From: G963666945 sp963666945
GTDB taxonomy: Bacteria > Bacteroidota > Bacteroidia > Bacteroidales > Marinifilaceae
DNA length: 64,000 bases
Direction: 5' to 3'
NCBI GenBank assembly: GCA_963666945.2
Contig: CAXXRT010000060.1
Location: 48,384 to 112,383 of the forward strand
Positions 1 through 9,048 of this stretch are shown piece after piece (the first letter of the stretch is position 1; the number at the start of each line of letters is the position of its first letter). The position numbers and the translations under genes were made by a program. The notes beneath the pieces are model-generated. The model saw only the letters and a program-made list of their open reading frames with translations, was not told the DNA's origin and did no database searches.

Positions 1-694
1 AGTAGTCTAATCCATAAAATTGACCCTTTTTATCAGGCAAAGCAAGAATGGTAATAGTAACATCACGAAACTTGGCAAAGAACGGTTCTTCATCAGTAGC
101 TCCAAAACCTTTGGTTACAGTTATTCCAGAAAAGTTACGGGCTAAAATAGACTGCACGTTTGCATAATTATGCTGAATATCAGTCATGTCCCAATCCTGC
201 TCAGAAGCTTTTTCTAAGATCATTTCATTTTCATTATGTTTGCCTTTAAGTGTGAGCTTACCATTCTCATTTTTCATAAGAATATACTCTATATTACCAC
301 CTAATCCTGTTTCAGTCCCCCACCATTCAGTAGGTTTTGCCAACCAATGAAACACCTCATTAAACGTGTTAAAGTTAAGAACGACACCCGTTGAATGGTA
401 AATAACAAATTCAGATGTCTTACTTCCAAACCCGTTTGCGATGGTAACTTGTCCACAAGATCCTCCTTCTATTGGGGCAAACTTCATCACAAAAAAATCT
501 CCGGCACTAGCTGTTTTCCCGCGAGTTATAATAGTGGTTTTCCAACCATATTCTGAACCTGATAATACATTTGTTAACTCATCTATCGCCTCAGTCATTC
601 TTTCAGTTGGCGATTTATCAAGATTATACTCAAAATCCTTTTTGCAGGATGAGAGAAAAATCATAAATACTAAAATATATAATATTCGTTTCAT
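1..694 (-). CDS. DUF4302-type lipoprotein, truncated by the window edge
   Basis: The frame is open from an ATG at 694 down to base 1, so only the first 231 residues are visible and the C-terminus lies outside the window. It begins with a lipoprotein signal ending in FLSSC (Cys17), then a segment with ERMTEAIDELTNVL and GWKTTI, which resembles the DUF4302 lipoproteins commonly found as the last gene of SusC/SusD operons. It starts 38 bp after the metallopeptidase gene on the same strand, so it is probably the distal cistron of that operon. The predicted location is lipid-anchored in the envelope. Its molecular role is unknown; the family name rests on motif memory and gene context. Confidence 0.72.
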   Translation of the reverse strand, partial: MKRILYILVFMIFLSSCKKDFEYNLDKSPTERMTEAIDELTNVLSGSEYGWKTTIITRGKTASAGDFFVMKFAPIEGGSCGQVTIANGFGSKTSEFVIYHSTGVVLNFNTFNEVFHWLAKPTEWWGTETGLGGNIEYILMKNENGKLTLKGKHNENEMILEKASEQDWDMTDIQHNYANVQSILARNFSGITVTKGFGATDEEPFFAKFRDVTITILALPDKKGQFYGLDY

Positions 695-732
695 TTTTTT
701 TAAATTTAATATGAGTATCAAGATGTGAGACA

Positions 733-1776
733 TTATTGAACTGAAGTATTTAAAGCTGTTTCAATTCTCTTTTGAAGGCTGTATAAATCAACGCCCCATG
801 TCTCCTTATAGTAGGTTGTAATAATGTTCAGCTTACTGATAAATTTATTATATCCAACAGTTGCTTCAGGTGAACGAAACATGATCATGTTCCAGTTCTC
901 GTCAAACCTATAGTCCAACATATATAAATATAGAAAATTACCCCATTCAGAATTAGCAACATCGCCCCAATCGTTAGTGAATTCACCGTTATGATCCTTT
1001 AAAGGGACATAATAGATATATGGCTCATTGCTATACCAAGAGCGGTCTAGCATACCAGCAACAATTTCTACAAAGTCCTCATTCTCATTCAACATTGAAT
1101 ATGGCGTAATAAAGCCCTTTGTCTGTGCATCAGCAGTATTTAGATCCATCCATCTGGCGGTATAATCCCCTTTACAGATTTCCTTGAATTCGTTTGGATA
1201 GAATTTGGTTTGGTGCATAATATGGGCAAATTCGTGATGAAGTGTATGAAACGAAGTCATTATCTTTCTTCTTTTCTTCATCGCTACCTGTTCTGGAGTA
1301 TCCGAATCGTAGACATCCACTTCGGCAAAATTATCGACATCGAAGATGGTTACCTTCCGCCCACCTTCGGCCAGTCCCAATGTCAAAGTCCCATTCTCAT
1401 TATATTGGGGTGTTCCAACTAACACCAACAATTTAGGCATATACTTGTACAAGAAGTCAGGATTTCCTCCTGCTATTGATTCCTCTTCATAAGGTTTGAT
1501 CCAAAAGTTCAGATAAGCCTCTAAATATTCTTTTGCTTTCTCCATTTTAGGAGGCGTCACATAAAAATTATTCGAGATTTCGCCAGCGTCCCATTTGTAC
1601 TTCACTTCTACATTGTAGGGCTTTGTAAGATTCTCGTAAATCCACAAATCCAGTTCGTTCTGAAATGACTCATTTAAAACCACAACAGATTCATCCCGTA
1701 AGTCATCCTCTTTATCGCATGAATAAAAAGAGAATAGAACAGATGATATTAGTAATAATATATATATCCTTTTCAT
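733..1776 (-). CDS. Substrate import-associated zinc metallopeptidase lipoprotein
   Basis: A 347-residue protein with a lipoprotein signal (Cys20) and a zincin motif HEFAH at residues 181-185, inside LHHEFAHIMH. A later acidic stretch (NENEDFVEIVAGM) may supply the third metal ligand. This matches the putative zinc-binding metallopeptidases encoded with SusC/SusD pairs in Bacteroidetes. It lies 29 bp downstream of susD and 38 bp upstream of the DUF4302 gene. It probably acts at the cell surface or in the periplasm on whatever the SusCD pair imports, plausibly a peptide or glycopeptide. The substrate cannot be read from the sequence. Length and motif spacing look complete. Confidence 0.85.
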   Translation of the reverse strand: MKRIYILLLISSVLFSFYSCDKEDDLRDESVVVLNESFQNELDLWIYENLTKPYNVEVKYKWDAGEISNNFYVTPPKMEKAKEYLEAYLNFWIKPYEEESIAGGNPDFLYKYMPKLLVLVGTPQYNENGTLTLGLAEGGRKVTIFDVDNFAEVDVYDSDTPEQVAMKKRRKIMTSFHTLHHEFAHIMHQTKFYPNEFKEICKGDYTARWMDLNTADAQTKGFITPYSMLNENEDFVEIVAGMLDRSWYSNEPYIYYVPLKDHNGEFTNDWGDVANSEWGNFLYLYMLDYRFDENWNMIMFRSPEATVGYNKFISKLNIITTYYKETWGVDLYSLQKRIETALNTSVQ

Positions 1777-1805
1777 TTATTTTACAATTTATTAGTACAC
1801 AAAAA

Positions 1806-3335
1806 CTATCTTGCATTGGGTGTTAAGCCATACTGCTGAGCCGAAACAGGAATCTGCAATACTTTTCTTATATCATCTCCGTTTAAAGTAACCGGAGTTC
1901 CTCCTTTAACATTATGCACAACTTTCAGATTAAAACGACGAATATCAAACCATCTCATTCCGTCGTAATAAAACTCTCTTCTTCGGGTGTCAATTGCACA
2001 ATTCAAGTATGTTCTTTGCTTATCATTCAGCTCATACCATGGATTAAGCGGAGAATCAGCATGTGAGTTGTTTTGATAAGCAGTGACTATTTTATCTTCA
2101 GTCACTTTATTCTCCTCACTGTAATTTGATAATCGTTTTTGGAAATACAAATCAAGATCCTGCTCGGCATCAGTATACTTTTTAAGCATAATATTAGCCT
2201 CGATTCTATTAAACAGAGCCTCTTCTGCAACAATTTTAGGGGTCATAGCATAGTAGTAACCTATATCAGAGTTAACATCCATTCTTTTAAAGAAATAGCC
2301 CCATTTCAAAATAAAGTCATCCCCATTTCCAAAGCTGGCACTCGCTTGACTCCAGGCATTATTTCCATTAGCTACAAAAATTTCATCAAATAATTTCTGC
2401 TTTATTCCAGAATTTGTAACATTTGAAGTATATGCATATCGTAATGTCGCCTGAAAATAATAGAACCAATAAGTCACATTACTTGTCAACATAAAGTTTG
2501 CAGGCTCAGTTGCTTTAGAGTATTCAGCAATCTGCTCTTCCAATCCCATATTACCATATTTCCCAGAATGATCTCTAATGAATGATGATGGGTTATTTCC
2601 TAAAGCTTCAGTAGCATAGTCCACCACCTTTTGCCATTCCGCTTTACGTGTGTAAAATCGTGAAGCAAAGGTATTGGCTGCTGCTTTATTGAAATGATAT
2701 TTGGGAACATCAAATGCAGAATCGTCGATATATTTTAGACCTTCGATCAGATCATTTTCAATCAATTCATAAACTTTAGCAACCGTTTCTCTCTTATAAT
2801 CCTTAAATACTATAGTTTCTACTTCTGTAACGTATGGCACACCTAAATCAGTAGCTGCAGTAGACGGATTGTAAGACTTTCCCCAAAGGTCGACCAACAT
2901 AAAATGACAGTAGGCTCTAATTACTAAAGCTTCACCATAATAGGCCTGATATGATTCTGGAATAACTTCTCCTACTTTCAGACTTTCGATATACTCTAAA
3001 GCTTTATTAGCATGAGAAATGGCATTATAACACTCATCCCAATAGCCAGCAGGCGAGTCCTGACTATTATCGGTAAACTCTTCCCAAAAATAGCCTTGTT
3101 CATTATTACTTAAGGATAAATGCCCTTCTCCTTTATCGTCTGCATCATCCGACATGGAATAACAAAATAAACCATATGTCATTTCAGGATAAGCACTGGT
3201 CAACAGCTCTTTCACTTTCACTTCCGAATCCAAATCCATTCTGTTGTCAGGCCTGGTATCCAGATAGTTATTACACGACATAAAAACCAAAGTCGCAATA
3301 ATAGTCAGTATATATAATATTTTCTTGTTCATCAT
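1806..3335 (-). CDS. RagB/SusD family nutrient-binding lipoprotein
   Basis: A 509-residue lipoprotein (signal ending in FMSC, Cys21, followed by NNYLDTRPDN, a typical SusD beginning). The body has SusD-like helical repeat features (ALVIRAYCHFMLVDLWGKSY) and the C-terminal signature RRREFYYDGMRWFDIRRF. SusD proteins sit on the cell surface as the lid of the SusC transporter and capture ligand. The gene starts 8 bp after the susC stop, so the two are surely co-transcribed and probably translated together. The ligand is unknown; the neighbouring metallopeptidase favours a proteinaceous one, but that is inference. Confidence 0.93.
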   Translation of the reverse strand: MMNKKILYILTIIATLVFMSCNNYLDTRPDNRMDLDSEVKVKELLTSAYPEMTYGLFCYSMSDDADDKGEGHLSLSNNEQGYFWEEFTDNSQDSPAGYWDECYNAISHANKALEYIESLKVGEVIPESYQAYYGEALVIRAYCHFMLVDLWGKSYNPSTAATDLGVPYVTEVETIVFKDYKRETVAKVYELIENDLIEGLKYIDDSAFDVPKYHFNKAAANTFASRFYTRKAEWQKVVDYATEALGNNPSSFIRDHSGKYGNMGLEEQIAEYSKATEPANFMLTSNVTYWFYYFQATLRYAYTSNVTNSGIKQKLFDEIFVANGNNAWSQASASFGNGDDFILKWGYFFKRMDVNSDIGYYYAMTPKIVAEEALFNRIEANIMLKKYTDAEQDLDLYFQKRLSNYSEENKVTEDKIVTAYQNNSHADSPLNPWYELNDKQRTYLNCAIDTRRREFYYDGMRWFDIRRFNLKVVHNVKGGTPVTLNGDDIRKVLQIPVSAQQYGLTPNAR

Positions 3336-3343
3336 ATTAAGTA

Positions 3344-6300
3344 TTAAAATCCTAATTTAAGTGAGAAAGTATATTGTTTTGGTACAGGAAGTGCGACCCC
3401 GCCAGTTCCGAAAAACTCAGGATCCTGGCCATTCAAGGCACTATCCGAATACAACAACCACAAGTTGGTTCCCTGTGCTTTTAGTGAGGCACTTGATAAT
3501 CCAAGTTTATTTAGAAAGTTTTTAGGAATACTGTATTCCAAAGAAAGCTCTTTCAAACGGATAAAATCCCCTTTTGCAACACGCTGATCAGAATAGTTAT
3601 ATGCATTGTAAGTCGATTCTAACTCATAACCATAACGATCAGAAATATCCTTAGAAGCAATAACTGGAATATTAACAAACTCTTCATCACCAGGTACCAT
3701 CCATCTGTCTCTCATGTCCTTAGTAACGGCATCCATATCGCTATATGAAGCATGGAATGAAGGATACAAACGGATCTTATTTCCAAACTGATAGCTGCAG
3801 AATACATTCAATTTCCAATTCTTGTAATTAATAGCATTTGAAAACCCACCTGTAACTTTAGGGTCGATAGAACCTTCGTACTTAAGATGGCTCACTGAAT
3901 CATCCTGGAAATAAACTTCCTTAGTGATATTTCCATCTTTGTCATAAAATTGGGGTAAACCTAATTTATCCAAACCAGCAAATGGAATTGAATACAAGCC
4001 ACGAACAGGACCGCCTTCCATAGCACCCCCCTCAGCTTTTACTAAGTCATAAATCATTGGCTCATTTTTCAAATTGGTAATTTCATTTTTGTTGTAAGCA
4101 AAAGTTAAATTTGATGACCATGAAAAAACTTTATTTTTAATATTTTGAGTTCCCAAACTGAACTCAATACCTTTTGAAGCCATATCAGCATAATTGGCAA
4201 ATTTCCAAGCTTCTCCACCAATCCCTGATGTTCTCACGTATGCAATCAGGTCGAATCCTTTTCTTTGATAAGCATCAACACTTATAGATATACGGTTGAA
4301 TAAACCCATATCAAAACCTATATTGGTTTCGTACTGCTTCTCCCAAGTCAACTCAGAATTCTCCAATGATTCAATATACATGGCATTCTGTTTTTCCGAA
4401 TCGTAAGGAGTCGTTGTAATGGTGTTTCTGTATACAATTGAAGCATTGTTTGCAGGTCCCATAGAAGCTGTTAAACCATAGGTTCCTCTGAATGACAAAT
4501 TAGACAACCACTCAACGTCAGTAAGATAAGATTCTTCTTTAGCGTTCCATTTACCTGACAAGTTCCATGTAGGAAGATATCTTGAGCTTTTTGATTGACC
4601 TAATTGGTTTGATCCATCGACACGAGCGGTACCATTAAAAGTATATTTACCCATATAGGAATAGGCTATATTGGCAAAGCCTGCTACAAATCGATCTCTG
4701 AATTCCTGCATCCCGAAATATGAAAATCCAGACTCATTGGTTGACTTCATGATGTTAGGATCAGTAAAGACTGTTCCTCCTCTATCATACTGGTAACCAT
4801 ATCCATTAAAAAAGTCATTTTGACGGTCAACATATTTCAATTCCTGCCCCAACATCACATTCACTGAATGAATTTCATTAAAAGTTCTGTTGTAATTCAA
4901 CATGTTTCTGAAATAAAAATTCTTCATCGTATTAGATTCTTTATTATAGAAACCGCCATTAGGCAAAACTGAGATTTTCCTCGAATTTGGAAGAGATATA
5001 TCCTTCCAAAGATATCTGTTGGATTCAGAAATAACTGGATCATCCACACCAGCATTGTAGGCTCCCACTACATTGGATCCCTCCTTTATAATGTGCTCGT
5101 TTGATGATTTTACATAGCGCATCGATCCGGTAAATTTATACTCCAGATGTTTGTTGATCTTGTAGCCTAAATCAGCCTGAATTGATAAATCCAACACATC
5201 CAGATTGATGTAGTTATTTTTGTATTCTTCAAAAATGTTGAATGGTGCATAATTCATTCTTACATATTCAGAATTACCATTCTCATCATAAGGCGTGATT
5301 GTTCTACTTGTATTTAATGCATAAGAAAATGGATTAATATCGAACTCTCTTGAGTAGTTCCCATTAACTACATCATTAGAACGGTTAAATGTACCCGGTG
5401 TTCTTTGCTCTCGGATAGATCCCTTGGATTGAATACCAATAGAAAGTTTATCCGTCACATCAAAATCACCACGCATATTTACTGTATAACGGTCAACATT
5501 ATCCGCAACGGTCCATCCCTCATCATTCAACCAGGAAGTTGACACATAAAATTTAGATGTTTCAGATCCACCTGAAAAAGAAACCGAATGATTCTGCTGT
5601 AAAGAATTTCTAAACAAGATATCAAACCAATCGGTGTTTGTTCTTTCATATTTTTTTAAAAAAGCTGCTCTAGCCTCGGGTGTATTTTCCAGTCCAAATT
5701 CCCCATTCTCATAGGAGTTGATTTGTTCATACATCTTGTAAAAAATACCCCCATCTTTCGAACGCATCATGTCACCATGACTTAACCAACCTTTTCTTTC
5801 CATTTCCCTGAACATCTCCATCTGATCCTGAGAGTTCATGATATCATAATTGGAATAATTAGGTTTCATTTTCATAGTGAATTCAGAAGTTACTCTGATG
5901 GAGTTCTTACCAGCACGCCCTTTCTTTGTTGTGATCACAATCACTCCATTCATGGCACGTGCACCGTACAAAGCTGTTGCTGAAGCATCCTTCAGAATCT
6001 GAAAATTTTCAATATCATCCGCATTTAAACCGGCTACTGATGAAGAAATAAGTGTTGCAGGGTCACCTGAAGATAACTGGTCAGGAGAGATATCCACTAC
6101 ATCCTCAAGAACAACGCCATCAACAACCCAAAGAGGTTTGGTATCACCATAAATTGAAGAAGCACCACGTACACGAATCTTAGGAGCCGCACCAAAAGTA
6201 CCCGATACATTCTGCACAGATACACCGGCAACCTTTCCTTCCAACATACGTCCAACATCGGCCACTCCGGCAACCTTTGCATCCTCTGCTTTAACAACAG

Positions 6301-7003
6301 TAGCTGAACCGGTAAAAAGTTTACGATCAATTTTCTGATAACCAGTAGTTACAACAACCTCCTCAAGCTGCTCCGCATCGTCCTTCATAACAATATTTAA
6401 AACTGTCTTCTCTGCAATTTTAACATGCTGTGTTTTCATTCCCACGAAAGAAAAAACAAGAACAACTCCAGGTTTATCGTCAACGCTCAACTCAAATTTA
6501 CCATCTATATCAGAAGATATACCGGTCTGAGTTCCTTTAACAACGATAGAAACCCCGGGAAGAGGGGATCCCTGACTGTCTTTCACGGTACCTTTAACTG
6601 TTTTTTGTTGCTGCTCTATAGCAGAAGTTTTTTTAGTAACTTCTTTTTTGAAAAGAATAACTGTTTTATCAACTACCTTATAAGAAAAAACAGTTTCTTT
6701 CAGGCACTTGTCTAGGATTTCTTCAACGGATGCATTCTTAACATCGATACTTACTGTTTTGATTTTTTCCACACTTGCATCATCATAGAAAAAAGTAAAA
6801 TCGGACTGACTCTTAATCTGTGAAAAAACTTTTTCTATGGTCACATTCTGTAATTTAAGATTAAATTTTGCATTCTGAGAATACACAGAAGCAGACACTT
6901 GAATTATACATGATAATGTTAAAACTAGACTAAGTTTCATGATTTTAAACATTTTTTTTAAATGCCACCTTATTGGAGGGGCAAACTCATTAATTTTTTT
7001 CAT
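3344..7003 (-). CDS. SusC/RagA TonB-linked outer membrane transporter with STN domain
   Basis: About 1219 residues from the ATG at 7003. The frame is open to a TTG at 7036, but the ATG gives the better start. The order is: a long N-terminus with a signal ending near VSASVYSQ; an STN domain of about 80 residues, the part that contacts a FecR anti-sigma factor; a carboxypeptidase-regulatory-like domain (GTVKDSQGSPLPGVSIVVKG); a TonB-dependent plug (KDASATALYGARAMNGVIVI); and a beta-barrel ending in FSLKLGF. The STN domain and the upstream sigma and FecR genes imply ligand-triggered signalling across the envelope to the ECF sigma factor. It forms a transport pair with the SusD gene just downstream. 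Confidence 0.95.
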   Translation of the reverse strand: MKKINEFAPPIRWHLKKMFKIMKLSLVLTLSCIIQVSASVYSQNAKFNLKLQNVTIEKVFSQIKSQSDFTFFYDDASVEKIKTVSIDVKNASVEEILDKCLKETVFSYKVVDKTVILFKKEVTKKTSAIEQQQKTVKGTVKDSQGSPLPGVSIVVKGTQTGISSDIDGKFELSVDDKPGVVLVFSFVGMKTQHVKIAEKTVLNIVMKDDAEQLEEVVVTTGYQKIDRKLFTGSATVVKAEDAKVAGVADVGRMLEGKVAGVSVQNVSGTFGAAPKIRVRGASSIYGDTKPLWVVDGVVLEDVVDISPDQLSSGDPATLISSSVAGLNADDIENFQILKDASATALYGARAMNGVIVITTKKGRAGKNSIRVTSEFTMKMKPNYSNYDIMNSQDQMEMFREMERKGWLSHGDMMRSKDGGIFYKMYEQINSYENGEFGLENTPEARAAFLKKYERTNTDWFDILFRNSLQQNHSVSFSGGSETSKFYVSTSWLNDEGWTVADNVDRYTVNMRGDFDVTDKLSIGIQSKGSIREQRTPGTFNRSNDVVNGNYSREFDINPFSYALNTSRTITPYDENGNSEYVRMNYAPFNIFEEYKNNYINLDVLDLSIQADLGYKINKHLEYKFTGSMRYVKSSNEHIIKEGSNVVGAYNAGVDDPVISESNRYLWKDISLPNSRKISVLPNGGFYNKESNTMKNFYFRNMLNYNRTFNEIHSVNVMLGQELKYVDRQNDFFNGYGYQYDRGGTVFTDPNIMKSTNESGFSYFGMQEFRDRFVAGFANIAYSYMGKYTFNGTARVDGSNQLGQSKSSRYLPTWNLSGKWNAKEESYLTDVEWLSNLSFRGTYGLTASMGPANNASIVYRNTITTTPYDSEKQNAMYIESLENSELTWEKQYETNIGFDMGLFNRISISVDAYQRKGFDLIAYVRTSGIGGEAWKFANYADMASKGIEFSLGTQNIKNKVFSWSSNLTFAYNKNEITNLKNEPMIYDLVKAEGGAMEGGPVRGLYSIPFAGLDKLGLPQFYDKDGNITKEVYFQDDSVSHLKYEGSIDPKVTGGFSNAINYKNWKLNVFCSYQFGNKIRLYPSFHASYSDMDAVTKDMRDRWMVPGDEEFVNIPVIASKDISDRYGYELESTYNAYNYSDQRVAKGDFIRLKELSLEYSIPKNFLNKLGLSSASLKAQGTNLWLLYSDSALNGQDPEFFGTGGVALPVPKQYTFSLKLGF

Positions 7004-7053
7004 AAATTTGTAATGTTTATATGAATAATTAAACAATCAGGTTTTACCTGATC

Positions 7054-7084
7054 AGACAGAGGATACGGCCAATATCTTCTGTCT
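7054..7084. other. Hairpin between fecR and susC
   Basis: Arms 7054-7065 and 7073-7084 pair over 12 positions around a 7-base loop. A T-run follows on the plus strand, so on the minus (coding) strand the hairpin follows an A-run and is not a classic terminator. It lies between the fecR stop and the susC start and could affect processing or relative expression of the two cistrons. Confidence 0.5.
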
Positions 7085-7089
7085 TTTTT

Positions 7090-8274
7090 TTATCTTTCTT
7101 GTACTATAATTATTTTACCTTTTACTTTAAATTTTACTCTTTTTGTTGTTTCAATTATATCTATAATATTATCAAAGTCGCTGTATCTCTTAATATTTCC
7201 AGTAAAAGTTATATTTTTTACTTCTTCATTTTGGTAAAATATGTCAATATCGTACCATCTGGATAAAGTCTTTAAAATATCGTCCATTTTGGTTTTCCTA
7301 AATACAAACCGTCCATCTTTCCATGCAGTATATAAAGATATGTCAACATTTTTCTTGATAATATTTCCTGTATTTTTTTCAATCAGTCCCTGTTCTCCCG
7401 GACAAAGAATAATTTCTTTCTTGTTTTTAGGAGAGATTATGCTTACGCTACCTTCAACCAGTGTAGCGGCTATCTCATTTTCTTCATATGCCTTTACATT
7501 AAATGATGTTCCCAATACTTTAATTTTGGCATCCTTAGTTACAACTATAAATGGTTTCTCAGGGTTTTTAGTAACATCAAAATAGGCTTCTCCAGTCAGG
7601 TAAACAATTCTTTGCTTTCCGGAAAATGAAACAGGATATTTAAGTTTTGTTTCTGAATTAACCCATACCTTTGTTCCATCTGCCAATGTAAGAAAGTATT
7701 CACCTCCTCGTGGTACATTCAGGCTGTTGTATATAGGTTTTGAAATTTCTTTTTTCCGGGAAACTTTTTCCTTTTTATATGAAATTACTCCGCTGTCAGT
7801 AGTTATTAGACTACCATCTTTTTCTTGTAGTGTATTCTTTTTATCTCCTGAAAGATAAATCTTTTCTCCACTTGCAAGTACTAAGGTAGCCTTGCTTGAT
7901 CCTGTTTCTATTTTAGTAGAAGCCAGTTGCTTTGAATAATCAGGCTTTTCTATTGTTAGGAATGTTAGCGTAATTGCAACAGGCAATACTATGGCAGCTG
8001 CATATTTTAGGAATGAATAAATCTTTATCCTTTTCTCTTTCTTATTTTTCTTGATAATAAACTTCGAATAATCTTCTTTCCAATCAATTTTAGAGTAAGA
8101 AGCGAATTTATCTTCTAAATTCTCAACACTCTTAAAACTTCTTAGAAGTTCACTATTGTAAATGGAAGACTCTCCCCATTCTTTTACTGATTGGCTCTCC
8201 TCCTCTGAAAGATCGCCTCCGATAGATTTAGCTATAGATTTAGCCAGATTGAATATATATTTTTCTTTTCCCAT
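7090..8274 (-). CDS. FecR family anti-sigma factor
   Basis: A 394-residue inner-membrane protein. Residues 1-85 are cytoplasmic and would bind the sigma factor. One membrane span lies at about 88-108. The periplasmic FecR domain follows (NVPRGGEYFLTLADGTKVWVN and YLTGEAYFDVTKNPEKPF), with a DUF4974-like C-terminus (LSRWYDIDIFYQNEEVKN). In this family FecR holds or activates its ECF sigma depending on contact with the STN domain of the partner SusC. It starts 69 bp after the sigma gene and is followed by susC, the standard order. Full length, unlike the second fecR near the right end of the window. Confidence 0.93.
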   Translation of the reverse strand: MGKEKYIFNLAKSIAKSIGGDLSEEESQSVKEWGESSIYNSELLRSFKSVENLEDKFASYSKIDWKEDYSKFIIKKNKKEKRIKIYSFLKYAAAIVLPVAITLTFLTIEKPDYSKQLASTKIETGSSKATLVLASGEKIYLSGDKKNTLQEKDGSLITTDSGVISYKKEKVSRKKEISKPIYNSLNVPRGGEYFLTLADGTKVWVNSETKLKYPVSFSGKQRIVYLTGEAYFDVTKNPEKPFIVVTKDAKIKVLGTSFNVKAYEENEIAATLVEGSVSIISPKNKKEIILCPGEQGLIEKNTGNIIKKNVDISLYTAWKDGRFVFRKTKMDDILKTLSRWYDIDIFYQNEEVKNITFTGNIKRYSDFDNIIDIIETTKRVKFKVKGKIIIVQER

Positions 8275-8343
8275 AAATGCATTTTCCTTCTTATAACTCT
8301 TAAGACCCCTTAATATTAAAAAAGGGGTAGAAAAAATAAAAAA

Positions 8344-8910
8344 TTATAAAAAGATAAACCAAATGATTGATAAAAGTTCTTTCATTTGTTTTTGAAGTAT
8401 CTGTTTTCCAGTCTTCTTGTGGGATTTAACTGTTTCAACCGCAATATCTAATTCTTCTGCTATTTCCTGGTTTTTATATCCTTTTAAATACAGAAGGTAA
8501 ACTTTTTGTGTCTGATTAGGGAGTTTATTTATTGAAATATACAGGTGACGATAAACTTCTTCTTCTAATACTTTATCCCAAAAGGAAGATGTTTCTTCTT
8601 TTGTATATGTTATGTGTGAGGCATATTTATCTTTTACCTTTTCGTGTCTTATTTCTTTAAGAGATTTATTTTTAACAGCACTATAGAGATATGATTTAAG
8701 TTTTTCAATGGAAGAGAATTTTTCTTTATTGCTACAAAGGGTAAGAAAAATATCCTGAACAATGTCTCTGGACTGTTCCGTGTTGTTTATATACGAATCA
8801 GCAAACAATACTAATGGTGTATAGTATTCTTCGAATAGTTGTCTGAAGGCACAGTTTTCTCCCTCTGCAAGCTTTTTAAGCCATATATTCTTTCCCTCTT
8901 GGATAGTCAT
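8344..8910 (-). CDS. ECF-type RNA polymerase sigma-70 factor
   Basis: 188 residues with sigma region 2 (FRQLFEEYYTPLVLFADSYI ... SRDIVQDIFLTL) and region 4 with a helix-turn-helix (LPNQTQKVYLLYLKGYKNQEI, AVETVKSHKKTGKQIL). It is the promoter-proximal gene of the FecR-SusC-SusD operon and most likely directs transcription of that operon when the FecR/SusC relay reports substrate. A housekeeping-type promoter with both boxes is visible at 8930-8961, so the sigma gene itself may be made constitutively at some level. Confidence 0.93.
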   Translation of the reverse strand: MTIQEGKNIWLKKLAEGENCAFRQLFEEYYTPLVLFADSYINNTEQSRDIVQDIFLTLCSNKEKFSSIEKLKSYLYSAVKNKSLKEIRHEKVKDKYASHITYTKEETSSFWDKVLEEEVYRHLYISINKLPNQTQKVYLLYLKGYKNQEIAEELDIAVETVKSHKKTGKQILQKQMKELLSIIWFIFL

Positions 8911-8929
8911 TTATTTACATTTCCCTCCA

Positions 8930-8961
8930 CAAATATATCATTAGATATTGAGAAATGCAAA
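8930..8961 (-). promoter_or_regulatory. Bacteroidetes housekeeping promoter for the sigma/fecR/sus operon
   Basis: On the minus strand a TTTG at 8961-8958 is followed by a 20-base spacer and TATATTTG at 8937-8930, matching the Bacteroidetes -33/-7 consensus (TTTG, 19-21 bases, TAnnTTTG). The ECF sigma start lies 20 bases further on. Confidence 0.6.
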
Positions 8962-8993
8962 AAGATGTAACTTATTGACTATAGACTTAAGGG

Positions 8994-9027
8994 TAATGAA
9001 AGAGGCTAATCTGGTAAGATTAACCTC
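8994..9027 (-). terminator. Hairpin after the ABC exporter gene
   Basis: Arms 9002-9012 and 9017-9027 form an 11-bp stem on the minus strand (one G-T pair) with a 4-base loop, followed by a weak T-rich stretch. It lies 22 bp past the stop of the ABC exporter gene. Confidence 0.45.
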
Positions 9028-9048
9028 TTAATATAATAGATGTTTGTT

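Noticed and set aside
1210..1436. Plus-strand frames inside the metallopeptidase gene
   Set aside because: Antisense to a well-supported gene with clear motifs, and without protein features of their own.
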